Shown piece by piece: positions 7,376 to 17,050 of a stretch of 42,233 nucleotides of DNA. Under the pieces are notes generated by a model that did not search any database, was not told the origin of the DNA, and worked only from the letters and a program-made list of their open reading frames with translations. A program made the position numbers and the translations under genes. The number at the start of each line of letters is the position of its first letter. Position 1 is the stretch's first letter. The stretch comes from Treponema sp. (lineage in GTDB: Bacteria; Spirochaetota; Spirochaetia; Treponematales; Treponemataceae), in NCBI GenBank assembly GCA_022510925.1, contig JAFLSO010000016.1, positions 1-42,233 of the forward strand. Direction: 5' to 3'.

Positions 7376-8983
7376 CTATTTCTCAGCGGGAGCCACGTCC
7401 TTTACGCCCGGCTTGTCGGGTGCCGCTGAAACAGTGTATCCTGACTGCCGCATGATTCTGAGCGCCTTGCTGGCGTTGGCGTTCTTCTTTTTCTTCCCGA
7501 ACTGATAGGTCTTTGTTTCCTCAGCCGCGGGCTGCTCATCGTCCAGGGCATCGCGGGCTATGTCCTCCACCCTGGATTTTACCGCGGCGTAGCGTCCCTT
7601 CGCCCATATATCAAGCCCTGTTCCCTGAGTGGCCACATCTGAGCTCTCAATGTATTTTCCGCAGATAGACTCATACTCCGGGCGCCCGTACTTAGCGAAT
7701 TCTTTTCCAAGCGCATACCGCAGATTTTTCCGCGTGTCGTTGGTTAGCGTCTCCTCTGCCAGGGATATTATCTCCCGGGTGCCGGCGTGGTTGTACTTTA
7801 AAAGCGCGGCGGACACGGTGGCTTTGGTGTTGTCCGCTATCTTTCTGTCGGTGATTACGCTCACCAGATACTCATTTCCCTTATCGGTATTCAGGTTTGC
7901 AAGAACGTCATAGCATTTATCCTTTACAACTTTCTCCTCGCTCTTATCCTTGCAGCGGTAGATAAGATGCGGCACGCAGCTTTTAAGGTTGCGCTCGTTC
8001 ACGGCATTCACGGCCTCAAGCCTTACCTTCCAGTGACTGTCGCGTAGGGCCTGCGTTATAAGCTCATCGGAAATCTCATCGTCAAAATGCGATATGCCCT
8101 TTATGACATGCACCCTGAACGTGGGGTCCTTCTCCTCGAACAGGCGGACCAGAATCTCCTCGCTCTCTTTTTTCTCCATGGCGCCTATCGCCTCCGCGGC
8201 GTACATCCTCACGAATGAATTCTCATCCTCATCCTGCGCAATCTCGGAGAGCCTGTCCCATGTCTCCACCGCCTTTATGCGGCCCAGGACTTTCATGAGG
8301 GACTGGCGCTGTCCCACTGACAAATCATCGCGCTCCAGGTAGGAGGCAAGGAACATAGCCTCGTCGCTGTCGCCCAGCTCCCCAAGGGCAGTGAGCGCGC
8401 CGTCAAAGTAAGCGTCCTCCTCCTTGTCCACCAAATCCACCAGACCGGGAACGGCCTCCACGACACCGGCCTCCGCCACATATTTAAAGCAGTCGGAGAC
8501 TATATCCTTTTTCTCATCGTAGGGGTCGTTTATTATGCCGCACGCCCAGCTGCCCAGGCACGGATCCTTAAGCTTAGTGAAATAGGCCAGGATTTTCTGC
8601 CTTATGGAAGGGCTTTTAGTGGCGTAAAAAAGATCATAGATGGAATCCACGAAGCGCAGGTCACCGCTCTTGGTTATCTCGTCGATGAGTTCGGATATCT
8701 CTGGCTCAAGGCCGTACAGGAAAGTGTCGTTGCATTCCTGCACGTAGTCATCGCCGGCATTCTTCTCGTTGGCGGATTGCGCGGCCAGTATCTCATCCTC
8801 GCCGGGCTTTCTGGGTCGGGAGGGGGACGGAACCTGCTTCTCTTTCTCATACTTGAACGAGACGCTCTCTATGCGCTGCCCACCTTCCGAATCAATTATT
8901 CCGTCACCGTCCGGCTCCACGGGCGCGGCGTACATCCCCGCCGCAAAAAGTCCCATCAAAAAAAACGCGTGTATTCTCTTCAT
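7376..8983 (-). CDS. Exported HEAT-repeat protein
   Basis: A 535-residue protein. Met at 8983 is chosen because GGAGGT lies 4 nt upstream; the Met four codons earlier contains that motif and lacks its own site. Residues 1-19 are a signal peptide (MKRIHAFFLMGLFAAGMYAA). From about residue 90 to 440 there are repeated helical pairs of 30-37 residues with HEAT signatures such as AVPGLVDLVDKEEDAYFDGAL, FVRMYAAEAIGAM and WKVRLEAVNAV. The C-terminal 60 residues are Lys/Ala-rich and probably disordered. Such proteins are usually periplasmic protein-binding scaffolds; no partner can be named. It is the last gene of the M16-dut-lptFG-tgt operon, 15 bp after tgt. Confidence 0.75.
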   Translation of the reverse strand: MKRIHAFFLMGLFAAGMYAAPVEPDGDGIIDSEGGQRIESVSFKYEKEKQVPSPSRPRKPGEDEILAAQSANEKNAGDDYVQECNDTFLYGLEPEISELIDEITKSGDLRFVDSIYDLFYATKSPSIRQKILAYFTKLKDPCLGSWACGIINDPYDEKKDIVSDCFKYVAEAGVVEAVPGLVDLVDKEEDAYFDGALTALGELGDSDEAMFLASYLERDDLSVGQRQSLMKVLGRIKAVETWDRLSEIAQDEDENSFVRMYAAEAIGAMEKKESEEILVRLFEEKDPTFRVHVIKGISHFDDEISDELITQALRDSHWKVRLEAVNAVNERNLKSCVPHLIYRCKDKSEEKVVKDKCYDVLANLNTDKGNEYLVSVITDRKIADNTKATVSAALLKYNHAGTREIISLAEETLTNDTRKNLRYALGKEFAKYGRPEYESICGKYIESSDVATQGTGLDIWAKGRYAAVKSRVEDIARDALDDEQPAAEETKTYQFGKKKKNANASKALRIMRQSGYTVSAAPDKPGVKDVAPAEK

Positions 8984-8998
8984 GCGGACCTCCATTCT

Positions 8999-10135
8999 TT
9001 AAACATCACCGGAATGAAATCGTTTCAGGAAATTCTCCCTGTAGGATACGAATTCATCCTCGTCTATGGCCTGCCTTATCTCGTCCATCATAACGCGAAG
9101 GAAATAGAGGTTGTGGTAGCTTGCCAGCATGGATGAGAGAATCTCCTGCTCGCGGAAAATGTGCCGCAGGTACGCGCGCGAATATGTGCGGCAGACCTTG
9201 CAGGAGCATTCCCTGTCCAGCGCGGTGAAGTCCCTCTCATAGCGCGCCTGCTTTATGCTTATCATGCCATGATGCGACAGATACATTCCGTGGCGGGCTA
9301 TGCGGGTGGGAGACACGCAGTCGAACATGTCTATGCCGTTTGCCACAGCCTCCAGTATATACTCCGGGGTTCCTATGCCCATAACATACCGAGGCTTATG
9401 GCGCGGAAGGAAGCGGACTGTGTACTCAAGTTTCTCGGCGAACACATCGGACGGCTCTCCCACGCTGAGGCCTCCTATGGCAAGCCCCGGGGTGTCCAGG
9501 GAGCCCACGAATTCTGCGCTGCGTTTCCTGAGGTCATCGAAGAAATTTCCCTGCACTATGGGGAAAAGGACTCCCCTGTACCCCTGCTCCGTCTGCCTCC
9601 GCCATTCATCCACCGCGCGGACCGCCCAGTCGCTGGTTATCCTCAGGGCGCGCTCCGCCTCTTTCCTGTCCACGCCGAATCCAGTGCAGACGTCCAGCTG
9701 CATCTGAATGTCGCTGTTCAATTTTACCTGCGTCTGCACCACGTTCTCAGGCGTGAAGAAATGCCTGGAGCCGTCTATGTCGCTTCTGAATTCCACGCCG
9801 TCATCTTTTATTTTGCGCAGTGCGGACAGGCTGAACACCTGGAAGCCGCCGGAGTCAGTGAGGAAATTCCTGCCCCATCCTGTAAAACCATGAAGGCCTC
9901 CCGCGTCCCTTACAAGATCCGCTCCCGGGCGCAGGTACATGTGATATGTGTTGGCAAGTATTATCTCAAAGCCTATCTCCTCCAGGCTCTCCTTGCTCAC
10001 GGCCTTGACGGTTCCTTTCGTTCCTACAGGCATGAACACAGGTGTGCGGACATCGCCGTGCGCCAGATGCAATACCCCGGTGCGCGCCGGGGAGGCCGAG
10101 TCCTCATGCCTCACATCAAAAATGCTTTGGATCAT
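8999..10135 (-). CDS. tgt: tRNA-guanine transglycosylase (queuine/preQ1 insertion)
   Basis: A 378-residue bacterial Tgt, which exchanges guanine 34 of GU(N) tRNAs for preQ1. Catalytic and binding motifs are present: LTDSGGFQVFSL with the general-acid Asp, a nucleophile Asp in GIDMFDCVSPTR, GGLSVGE for base recognition, and the zinc site CSCKVCRTYSRAYLRH. ATG 10135 follows GGAG with a 6-nt gap; an in-frame TTG at 10153 would extend it by six residues without a better site. The stop lies 15 bp before the HEAT gene start. All signature residues appear intact. Confidence 0.96.
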   Translation of the reverse strand: MIQSIFDVRHEDSASPARTGVLHLAHGDVRTPVFMPVGTKGTVKAVSKESLEEIGFEIILANTYHMYLRPGADLVRDAGGLHGFTGWGRNFLTDSGGFQVFSLSALRKIKDDGVEFRSDIDGSRHFFTPENVVQTQVKLNSDIQMQLDVCTGFGVDRKEAERALRITSDWAVRAVDEWRRQTEQGYRGVLFPIVQGNFFDDLRKRSAEFVGSLDTPGLAIGGLSVGEPSDVFAEKLEYTVRFLPRHKPRYVMGIGTPEYILEAVANGIDMFDCVSPTRIARHGMYLSHHGMISIKQARYERDFTALDRECSCKVCRTYSRAYLRHIFREQEILSSMLASYHNLYFLRVMMDEIRQAIDEDEFVSYRENFLKRFHSGDV

Positions 10136-10149
10136 AACGTCTCCACTAT

Positions 10150-11220
10150 TCAAGTCTTAGCATACTTAAGCAGTATCACGCTCAGCACGGTAAACATGAG
10201 CACCGGGAACCATGCGCCCGCCATCGGAGGAATCGTGCCGAATTTAGCCATGAGCATTGTAATCATCTGCGTGACATAAAAAAGGACCACCGCGCCTATG
10301 CTTAGCGCAAGGCTTATTATCAGGACATTCTTTCGCGTCTTTCCGCTCAGCCCCACTGCCAGGAACACCACTATGAACACCACGAACGGAAATGAGAATT
10401 TCTTGTAATACACGGATTTCTCTTCCCCGCACGGAAGCCCTGCCTTCTCCAGATGCTCTATGTATTCCCTGGCCTCCCGAGTGCTAACCTCCTCCACCGA
10501 GACCGTGTTGTTCCTGAAAATCTCAGGCGGCTCCGACAGGCGCTCCATCAGCTCCCTCTCCACGGGAATGCTCTTAAAGCCGCCGTCAGTGAATTTATAT
10601 TCCACCGCATCGGAGAGCTCCCAGTGGTCCTCTGACCACAGAGCGCTCTCGGCGTACAGCAGCGAGGAGAATGACTTGTCCTCGTTCCTGAACAGGACAT
10701 ACAGCGTGTAGAGCCTCTCCAGCCTGTTGTCAAAATAATCCGCCTTGTAAATTATGTTCCCGCCCTCCGACATTATGACAATCTTGTCGTTGTTCAGGGA
10801 TTTCTCTTTGCTCAGTGCCTGGTTCTGAAGCTTATTCTTGACCGAGTACGTGGGCACCACCACTTTGTCCTCAAAAAAGAAAAGGGCCACGCTCATGCCC
10901 ACCGCCACGAACAGCAGCGGCACCGTGAACTTTAAAAGAGAAATTCCGGAGGCGAAAATGGCGAGCAGCTCGTTCTTGGCGTAAAAATCGCTAAGCATAT
11001 AGGCAGTGGCAAAAAGGACCGCTATGGGCACGGAGAAAGATACGGTTTTGGGAATGTAATAGAGCATTATGCGCCCCACCTGAACCGCGCCTACGTTCTT
11101 GGAGATATAGTTCCACAGATTTATGAACAAATCGGTAAGCATCAGAATCAGAACGAAAAACATCAGCGAGCCTAAGAATATACCGAAAAATTTTTTGAGC
11201 ATATAACCAATGAGCTTCAT
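10150..11220 (-). CDS. LptF/LptG (YjgP/YjgQ) family permease, second copy
   Basis: A 356-residue inner-membrane protein with three hydrophobic segments at the N terminus (about residues 8-110), a central periplasmic beta-jellyroll-like domain (about 125-265), and three hydrophobic segments at the C terminus (VFIVVFLAVGL, IISLALSIGAV, GAWFPVLMFTVLSVILL). This is the standard LptF/LptG layout; in diderms the pair forms an ABC exporter with LptB that moves lipopolysaccharide or, in LPS-less spirochaetes, possibly another envelope lipid. Its start overlaps the stop of the preceding permease gene as ATGA, so a much longer 468-codon frame is rejected. Which of the pair is F or G cannot be decided by eye. 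Confidence 0.85.
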   Translation of the reverse strand: MKLIGYMLKKFFGIFLGSLMFFVLILMLTDLFINLWNYISKNVGAVQVGRIMLYYIPKTVSFSVPIAVLFATAYMLSDFYAKNELLAIFASGISLLKFTVPLLFVAVGMSVALFFFEDKVVVPTYSVKNKLQNQALSKEKSLNNDKIVIMSEGGNIIYKADYFDNRLERLYTLYVLFRNEDKSFSSLLYAESALWSEDHWELSDAVEYKFTDGGFKSIPVERELMERLSEPPEIFRNNTVSVEEVSTREAREYIEHLEKAGLPCGEEKSVYYKKFSFPFVVFIVVFLAVGLSGKTRKNVLIISLALSIGAVVLFYVTQMITMLMAKFGTIPPMAGAWFPVLMFTVLSVILLKYAKT

Positions 11221-12551
11221 TTCTTCCTTAACCTCATATAGAGCAGAACGCCCAGGACACCTATAAAAAGATTCGGACCCCACATCATCCAGAATCCGTT
11301 GTATCCTCCGCGTATTCCGAACAGCTGTCCCAAGATGGTGGCCGCCCAGTAAAGCACAGATATCACTATGCCGAATATGAGCCCCAGCGTCTGGCCGTCC
11401 TTGCGTCCGAACACCAGCGCCAGAGGGAACGCCAGGACCGCAAAGAAAATGGAGCCGAACGGAATGGAGAATTTCTTGTTGAATTCCAGATCGTATGTGT
11501 TGAGCTGCCGCTTTGAGACGGTGCCCTGCTGCCTGAGTTTCTTTATTCTTTTCCACAGATCCCAGCTTGTCATCTCGCGCGGGGATGTTCCTCCGCCTGA
11601 GCTGATTATGGAATCCTCGAATACATTCAGAGTAAGCTTCTCTGAATCAAGGACATCGTATTTATCTTTCTGCCTGGTGCTCAGAATAAGGACTATGGAG
11701 TCATCCATGTTAAGCTGCATAAGAACTCCGGGACTTACGGCCTTAAGCACGTCGCTCTCCTTCGCTATTATCACGCGCTGCTCGCCGCTCCTCTGATTGT
11801 CGAAAAGGACCAGATCGCTCACATGCTCCTTGCTCACCTCCCCTATGACCAGAGTGGAGTCGTTCATGCGCTTTATGGAATGCGACTCAAGCTCTATGGC
11901 AGGGTTGGAGACGATTATCTGCCTGTAGAGCCTGTTGTAGTTCAGAGTTCCAAGCGGCAGGAAATAATCGTTCATTATGAAGCTGAACACGCTTATGACA
12001 ATCCCCATTATAAGGACAGGTTTCAGAATCACAGAATAACGCTGACCGGATGCGCGCAGGACCATGACCTCGTTGTCAGTCACCATTCTTCCCAGACACA
12101 TAAGGAACCCCACAAGCGTGGCGAACGGCGCGGACTGCGCTATTATGGCAGGAAGACAGTACCAGATAAGGCGCACCACATTAATAGCGGGCACACGCTT
12201 CTTAAGGATGGTCTCCGCAAGCAGCAGAATCTGATTCACAAAGAAGACCACAAAGAAAAACAAAAAGCAGACAAGAAAATAAAGGAACAGCTCCTTGGCT
12301 ATATACTTTGTAAGGACATCGTTCCTGAGCCCCTCATGCATCTCAAGGCGTTTTTTAAAAAAAGATCTGAGCGTGTCGCTGCCAGTTTTCTCCGCAAGCG
12401 CAAGTCCCGCGTTTATAATTAAAAGAGACAGGCTGAAATATTTTATCCGCTCGATTACACGGCCTATTCCTGGCACGGAGGATTTTCTTCCGCCCGCGGC
12501 GCTAAAAGCAGAGAGGATTTTTTTCTCCGGGCCTTCTTTCTTACCGGGCAT
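11217..12551 (-). CDS. LptF/LptG (YjgP/YjgQ) family permease, first copy
   Basis: A 444-residue permease with the same transmembrane/periplasmic/transmembrane plan: hydrophobic [17 protein letters not shown], then [16 protein letters not shown], a periplasmic domain, and three C-terminal membrane segments. It is longer than usual because about 70 residues precede the normal first helix, including a hydrophobic stretch [15 protein letters not shown]. Start 12551 is kept because it overlaps the dut stop and has GGAG upstream; ATG 12341 is the alternative and would give a typical 374-residue protein. It is paired with the next gene by an ATGA overlap and probably forms a heterodimer with it. Confidence 0.8.
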   Translation of the reverse strand: MPGKKEGPEKKILSAFSAAGGRKSSVPGIGRVIERIKYFSLSLLIINAGLALAEKTGSDTLRSFFKKRLEMHEGLRNDVLTKYIAKELFLYFLVCFLFFFVVFFVNQILLLAETILKKRVPAINVVRLIWYCLPAIIAQSAPFATLVGFLMCLGRMVTDNEVMVLRASGQRYSVILKPVLIMGIVISVFSFIMNDYFLPLGTLNYNRLYRQIIVSNPAIELESHSIKRMNDSTLVIGEVSKEHVSDLVLFDNQRSGEQRVIIAKESDVLKAVSPGVLMQLNMDDSIVLILSTRQKDKYDVLDSEKLTLNVFEDSIISSGGGTSPREMTSWDLWKRIKKLRQQGTVSKRQLNTYDLEFNKKFSIPFGSIFFAVLAFPLALVFGRKDGQTLGLIFGIVISVLYWAATILGQLFGIRGGYNGFWMMWGPNLFIGVLGVLLYMRLRKK

Positions 12552-12999
12552 TGTCGCTTACTCCGGTGCTTCCGAACCCTCCCTCGCCCCTCTCCGTCTC
12601 GGAGAGACTCTCACAGGGAATGAAAACGCCCCGGGTCACAGGCGAAACCACTATCTGCGCGATGCGGTCTCCGTGGCTCACTGTAAACGGCTCCTCGCCT
12701 AAATTTATGAGGACGACCTTCAGTTCTCCTCGGTAGTCGCTGTCTATGGTTCCGGGCGTGTTCAGAACAGTGACGCCGTTTTTAAATGCAAGCCCGCTTC
12801 TGGGCCGCACCTGAATCTCGTATCCCTCGGGAATCTCAAAGAAAAGCCCGGTGGGAATCACGGCACGCTTACACGGGCCTATCTCCACAGGAGAGTCCAG
12901 GCTCGCGCGCACATCCGCCCCAGCCGCTCCGGCCGTCTTGTACTCGGGGAGAGACGCTCCGTTCTCTGAGACTACCCTCACTTCTATCTGGTCCTGCAT
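12541..12999 (-). CDS. dut: dUTP diphosphatase
   Basis: A 152-residue trimeric-type dUTPase, which hydrolyses dUTP to dUMP to keep uracil out of DNA and feed dTMP synthesis. All five motifs are visible: [10 protein letters not shown] (1), [12 protein letters not shown] (2), [10 protein letters not shown] with catalytic Asp (3), [10 protein letters not shown] (4), and the flexible C-terminal [10 protein letters not shown] arm (5). It starts inside the 3' end of the M16 peptidase gene with AAGGAAA 6 nt upstream and ends inside the permease gene, showing tight operon packing. Confidence 0.97.
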   Translation of the reverse strand: MQDQIEVRVVSENGASLPEYKTAGAAGADVRASLDSPVEIGPCKRAVIPTGLFFEIPEGYEIQVRPRSGLAFKNGVTVLNTPGTIDSDYRGELKVVLINLGEEPFTVSHGDRIAQIVVSPVTRGVFIPCESLSETERGEGGFGSTGVSDNAR

Positions 13000-14279
13000 A
13001 GTATTTCCTTTCTCTGCTTATGAGAGACGTCCGCACCGTAAATGAAAAAAACTCGCTTCTCATTCACAATCATGCTTTCTATAAAATCCATGATAGCATT
13101 TTTTTGCACGGTGCGTATACTGTCACAGACCTGGTCGCTTCCGATTAAAGGAAGACCCATCGCATAGTGGCGGGCATTTCTCTTCATCAGAGCCTCGGAG
13201 TCCCCGCCCGCTATGTGCTCCTCTCCCAGGATATGCTCACGGGCATTCAGAATCTCCTGGTCAGTGGGAGGATTAGTCAGGAGGCCGGAGACCTCGTCCT
13301 GCAGAAGGCGCGCTATCTTTACCACGTTCTTTCTGTCGCAGACAGCGGCGGCGCCCCAGAACGCGGTGTCCTCGTAGCAGGAGCTGAAGCAGTAAGTGCT
13401 GTAGCACGCGCCGTTTTTCTCGCGGATATTCTCGAACAGGCGGCTGCTCATGGTGTCTCCCGCGACCGCATTAAGGACGCACAGTGCCGAAAGCTCATCA
13501 TGGGAGACGGGTACCCTGAACGGGTACAGGGTATAAATCTGGCACTGAGAGAACCTTCTGTCGGTCATAAATCTTTCCGCTGGCTTCCATTCCGCGCGGG
13601 TTGCGGAGCGCATTGCATGCGGATACGGGACAGGGGCGGCGCGCTCAGGGAGAGATGACAGCGCCCCCATGAGCATGGCCTCGTCCGCGTCAGACAGCGC
13701 GCCGCACACAACCACAGCCAGTTCTCCGCGCACGAATTTATCGTTGTACCAGCCGGTCAAAGTTCCGCGGCTAAGATTCTCCACATCCCTGACGCTGCCT
13801 GTTATGGTCATCCCCAGGCTCTGTCCCGGCCACATAAGGCTCGCGGCAGCATCCATGGCGCTCTCCTCCGCATCATCCTCGGCGCTTGAGATTTCGTTCT
13901 GTATTACGGTGCGCTCTCGCTCCAGCTCATCGGCAGGGAAAACGCATTCGCTCGCCATGGCGCAGAAAATTCTTACGGCGCGTGACAGATTGTCATTCAG
14001 CGCGGGAACGGTGCAGTAAGCGCACACATTGTCGCGCTCCGTGAAAGCGTTGACGTAGCCTCCCATCCTGTCAAAGACAAGCGCTATGTCGTGCGTGGAA
14101 AGGTCCTTTGTTCCTTTAAAAAGCATGTGCTCGCAGAAATGGCTCGCGCCGCGGTTACAGGAAGTCTCGTACCTGCTGCCCGCTCCTAAAAAGTAGAATC
14201 CCACGGAGACGGTTTTGGAATACGGCATGCTCTCCGTTATGAGAACCACATTGTTTGAGAAAGAATTTTTCTTAATCAT
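12984..14279 (-). CDS. M16-family zinc metallopeptidase
   Basis: A 431-residue pitrilysin/processing-peptidase-like enzyme. The inverted zinc motif HxxEH is in [14 protein letters not shown] (about residues 44-57), with the third ligand Glu in [13 protein letters not shown] about 75 residues later. The C-terminal half contains the partner-type domain with [14 protein letters not shown], the R/Y region found in active single-chain members. A role in peptide turnover is inferred from the family; the substrate is unknown. It heads the operon to 7376. The ATG sits one base after a predicted transcription start and has no Shine-Dalgarno. Confidence 0.9.
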   Translation of the reverse strand: MIKKNSFSNNVVLITESMPYSKTVSVGFYFLGAGSRYETSCNRGASHFCEHMLFKGTKDLSTHDIALVFDRMGGYVNAFTERDNVCAYCTVPALNDNLSRAVRIFCAMASECVFPADELERERTVIQNEISSAEDDAEESAMDAAASLMWPGQSLGMTITGSVRDVENLSRGTLTGWYNDKFVRGELAVVVCGALSDADEAMLMGALSSLPERAAPVPYPHAMRSATRAEWKPAERFMTDRRFSQCQIYTLYPFRVPVSHDELSALCVLNAVAGDTMSSRLFENIREKNGACYSTYCFSSCYEDTAFWGAAAVCDRKNVVKIARLLQDEVSGLLTNPPTDQEILNAREHILGEEHIAGGDSEALMKRNARHYAMGLPLIGSDQVCDSIRTVQKNAIMDFIESMIVNEKRVFFIYGADVSHKQRKEILCRTR

Positions 14280-14286
14280 CTGTCAC

Positions 14287-14315
14287 AATATAACAGAAAT
14301 ATTCGTTTTAGTAAA
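14287..14315 (-). promoter_or_regulatory. Promoter of the M16-dut-lptFG-tgt operon, predicted leaderless
   Basis: Minus strand TTTACT (14315-14310), a 17-bp spacer and TATATT (14292-14287). Seven nucleotides follow before ATG 14279, placing +1 one base upstream of the start codon. It lies between the pnp terminator and the peptidase gene. Confidence 0.55.
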
Positions 14316-14332
14316 ACGACTCCCCATGCGAT

Positions 14333-14365
14333 AAAAAAGCCGGATTCCAGAAATGAAACCCGGCT
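14333..14365 (-). terminator. Intrinsic terminator after pnp
   Basis: On the minus strand AGCCGG (14365-14360) pairs with CCGGCT (14343-14338), extended by a partly paired TTC/GAA region, and is followed by a run of six T. An imperfect upstream hairpin (about 14364-14396) may support it. It ends the rimP-to-pnp transcript before the M16 promoter. Confidence 0.75.
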
Positions 14366-14399
14366 ATAATAACTCACAGTGAGCGGTTATATGGCTGTC

Positions 14400-16505
14400 T
14401 TATTTTGACTGCTCCTCAAGCGCGTCTATGTAGGACAGATTCAGGCGGCCCATTTTGTCAACCTCAAGAAGCTTTACGGGAATGACCTGCCCCTCTTTCA
14501 GCACGTCCGTCACTTTCTCCACGCGGGAGCGGCTCAGCTTTGAGATGTGGCAGAGGCCCTCTTTTCCGGGAAGAATCTCCACGAACGCACCGAAGTCCAT
14601 TATGCGCTTCACAGTGCCGTTGTAGACAGTGCCCGGCTCCGGATCCTCGCAAATGGCCTTAACCGCAATCTTGGCAGCCTCCGTGTTCTTTCCGTTGGCG
14701 CCAAAAATCGTGACCGTTCCGTCCTCACCAGTGTCAATCTTAACGCTGTACTGCGCGCACAGGGCCTTTATGTTCTTTCCGCCGGGACCAATCAGCGCGC
14801 CGATTTTGTCCACAGGAATTTTCAGGCTGTCGATTTTAGGCGCGTATGCGGAGACTGGCTGCGGCTTGCTTATGCACTGCTCCATTATGTCCAGGATGTG
14901 GTTCCTTCCGCGCTTCGCCTGGTCAAGAGCCTTGCGCATTATGTCCATGGAGACGCCGGCGATTTTTATGTCCATCTGGAATCCCGTTATTCCGTCGCGT
15001 GTGCCGGCCACCTTAAAGTCCATGTCGCCCAGGTGGTCCTCCTCGCCCAGAATGTCGGAAAGAATCGCGTACTTTTTGTACGGATTGCTCTCATCGCCTT
15101 CCGTGATAAGTCCCATCGCTATGCCCGCGACCATCTTTTTCATGGGAACGCCGGCGGCCAGAAGCGACAGGCATCCTCCGCAAGTGGAGGCCTGTGATGA
15201 CGAGCCGTTTGACTCCATAATCTCGGAGACCACGCGGATTGTGTAGGGGAATTCCTCGCGGCTTGGAATCATCGGCGCCAGCGAGCGGCGTGCCAGATTT
15301 CCGTGGCCTATCTCGCGGCGGCCGGTGGAGAGTTTTCCGACCTCACCCACGGAGTACGGAGGGAAATTATAGTGCAATATAAAATTCTCGCTGCGGTCTC
15401 CCTCTATGTCATCGTAGACCTGCTCGTCCATGCTGGTGCCGAGCGTGGTGACCGCAAGGGACTGCGTCTCGCCGCGCGTGAACAGAGCGCTTCCGTGAGG
15501 TCTGGGAAGAACGTTTATCTCGCATGTTATGGGACGTATGTCCTCTGTGCCACGGCCGTCTATGCGAAGACCGTTGTTCAGGATGCTTTTACGCAAAAGC
15601 CTGTACTGTATGTCGTCGAACAGGGAGTCGAAGAGCTTCTTCTGCGTCTCGTCCTCAAGCTGCCCGGCATATTTCTCCGCTATCTGCTTTTTGACAGCCT
15701 TAACAGCCTCGTAGCGGGCGTTCTTTCCTTTCTGGAAGCACGCCTCCTGCATAAGAGGAGTGGCCTCAGCCTCTATGGCCTCCGCGTTATCCAGCTTTAT
15801 CTCAAGCGGCGCCAGAGGAAGCTTCTCTTTTCCGCAGAGTTTCTGAAGCTCCTCCTGAAGGACGCACATGTCCGTGATGAAGCCCTGCGCTTTCTCCAGG
15901 GCCCCGAGCATTACCTCCTCGGACGCCTCGTTAGCGCCGCCCTCCACCATGGTGAAGCCGTCTTTTGTTCCCGCGACCACAATCTCCAGGCTGGCTTTCT
16001 CCTGCTGGGCGTAGGTGGGATTCAGAACATACTCGCCGTCAATGTACGCGACGCGGCAGCCCGCCACAGGTCCGTCAAACGGAATGTCCGATATGGTGAC
16101 GGCGGCGCTTGACGCTATGACCGCAAGAATGTCAGGGGGATTCAGGCCGTCCACTGACACGCATGTGGGAACAATCTGAAGCTCACGACCGAATTCCTTA
16201 TGGAAAAGCGGACGCATGGGACGGTCTATGAGGCGGCTTACCAGAATCTCCTTGTCCTTGGGCCGGCCCTCCCTCTTAACAAAGCCTCCGGGAATTTTTC
16301 CCGCGGCATAGAATTTCTCGTTGTAGTCCACTGTCACTGGAACAAAATCAAGACCCTCGCGCACGTCGCTTGAGGCGCAGACCGTCGCGATTACAACAGT
16401 GCCGCCTACCTGGGCGTACACACAGCCATTGGCCTGCTTGCCAATTTTTCCGGTCTCCAGGATAATCTCCTGGTCTCCGACTTTACGACTAACTCTTTGT
16501 ACCAT
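14400..16505 (-). CDS. pnp: Polynucleotide phosphorylase
   Basis: A 701-residue 3'-5' phosphorolytic exoribonuclease, the core of the RNA degradosome. It has two RNase PH domains (GKIGKQANGCVYAQVGGT near the start; HGSALFTRGETQSLAV in the second, with the Asp-rich DILGEEDHLGDMDFKVAG phosphate/Mg region), a KH domain (LIGPGGKNIKALC) and a C-terminal S1 domain (GTVKRIMDFGAFVEILPGKEGLCHIS). ATG 16505 follows AAGGAAAG; the frame extends 51 codons upstream but those residues are unlike any PNPase. Its long upstream gap from rpsO carries stem-loops resembling an RNase III/PNPase control region. Confidence 0.97.
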   Translation of the reverse strand: MVQRVSRKVGDQEIILETGKIGKQANGCVYAQVGGTVVIATVCASSDVREGLDFVPVTVDYNEKFYAAGKIPGGFVKREGRPKDKEILVSRLIDRPMRPLFHKEFGRELQIVPTCVSVDGLNPPDILAVIASSAAVTISDIPFDGPVAGCRVAYIDGEYVLNPTYAQQEKASLEIVVAGTKDGFTMVEGGANEASEEVMLGALEKAQGFITDMCVLQEELQKLCGKEKLPLAPLEIKLDNAEAIEAEATPLMQEACFQKGKNARYEAVKAVKKQIAEKYAGQLEDETQKKLFDSLFDDIQYRLLRKSILNNGLRIDGRGTEDIRPITCEINVLPRPHGSALFTRGETQSLAVTTLGTSMDEQVYDDIEGDRSENFILHYNFPPYSVGEVGKLSTGRREIGHGNLARRSLAPMIPSREEFPYTIRVVSEIMESNGSSSQASTCGGCLSLLAAGVPMKKMVAGIAMGLITEGDESNPYKKYAILSDILGEEDHLGDMDFKVAGTRDGITGFQMDIKIAGVSMDIMRKALDQAKRGRNHILDIMEQCISKPQPVSAYAPKIDSLKIPVDKIGALIGPGGKNIKALCAQYSVKIDTGEDGTVTIFGANGKNTEAAKIAVKAICEDPEPGTVYNGTVKRIMDFGAFVEILPGKEGLCHISKLSRSRVEKVTDVLKEGQVIPVKLLEVDKMGRLNLSYIDALEEQSK

Positions 16506-16621
16506 TCTTTCCTTCTTTCTTTTCTCTGCCGGAATTGACTGCCTTAAGGCGCAAACAACGCGTGCCGTCCGCCACAGGGAACATACGTCCGTGGAGCACG
16601 GGCATTCATGCAGATGAGCTC

Positions 16622-16650
16622 GGAAAACACTCTGGCGCAGAATATTTTCC
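16622..16650 (-). other. Long hairpin in the pnp leader
   Basis: GGAAAACA (16622-16629) and TATTTTCC (16643-16650) pair over 8 bp including one G-U, then after a 1x1 mismatch TCTG and CAGA add 4 bp around a 3-nt loop. It lies about 115 nt before the pnp start on the transcribed strand and is a plausible double-strand-specific RNase site. Confidence 0.6.
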
Positions 16651-16674
16651 GCGGCCATCTGTATAAATCCACGC

Positions 16675-16738
16675 CTCGGGGCTGAGCACAGCCCGGCAAC
16701 AACTCCTTGCCATAAACTAAAAATGGCAGCGCCCCGAG
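16675..16738 (-). other. Branched inverted-repeat structure between rpsO and pnp
   Basis: Outer arms CTCGGGGC (16675-16682) and GCCCCGAG (16731-16738) enclose two further perfect 6-bp hairpins: GGGCTG/CAGCCC (16679-16684/16689-16694) and TGCCAT/ATGGCA (16708-16713/16723-16728). The outer stem and the first inner hairpin share bases 16679-16682, so they cannot form fully at once. No T-run follows on the minus strand, arguing against a simple terminator. Confidence 0.6.
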
Positions 16739-16777
16739 CCTCTTACGGCACCAAAAACACTGCCACTTTCCGACACT

Positions 16778-17047
16778 TTACTTGCGGATACCAAGCTCCT
16801 TTATGAGCGCGCGGTAGCCCTCAAGGTCTGTGCGCTGCATATACTTAAGCAGTTTGCGGCGCTGGCCTACAACTTTAAGCAGACCGCGGGAGGCCCCAGT
16901 GTCCTTGGGGAACTGCTTGCAGTGTGCCGTAAGCTGCCTGATTCTCTCCGTAAGGAGAGCGATCTGAACTTTTGTGTTGCCGGTGTCAGATGCGTTCGCA
17001 CCGAACTTGCCCACGATGGACGAAGTTGTCTCTTTTGTAAGTGCCAT
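16778..17047 (-). CDS. rpsO: 30S ribosomal protein S15
   Basis: An 89-residue S15, which binds the central domain of 16S rRNA early in 30S assembly. The conserved DTGNTKVQIALLTERIRQLTAH segment, the SRGLLKVVGQRRKLLKYM RNA-binding helix and a C-terminal GYRALIKELGIRK are present. A strong AAGGAG lies 6 nt upstream. It starts 3 bp after the truB-ribF stop and is followed by a 272-bp structured gap before pnp, the same pairing as the E. coli rpsO-pnp unit. Confidence 0.97.
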   Translation of the reverse strand: MALTKETTSSIVGKFGANASDTGNTKVQIALLTERIRQLTAHCKQFPKDTGASRGLLKVVGQRRKLLKYMQRTDLEGYRALIKELGIRK

Positions 17048-17050
17048 AAC

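Noticed and set aside
9161-10279. 372-codon plus-strand frame opposite tgt
   Set aside because: Tgt motifs on the other strand are complete; this frame has no signals and looks like a codon-bias shadow.
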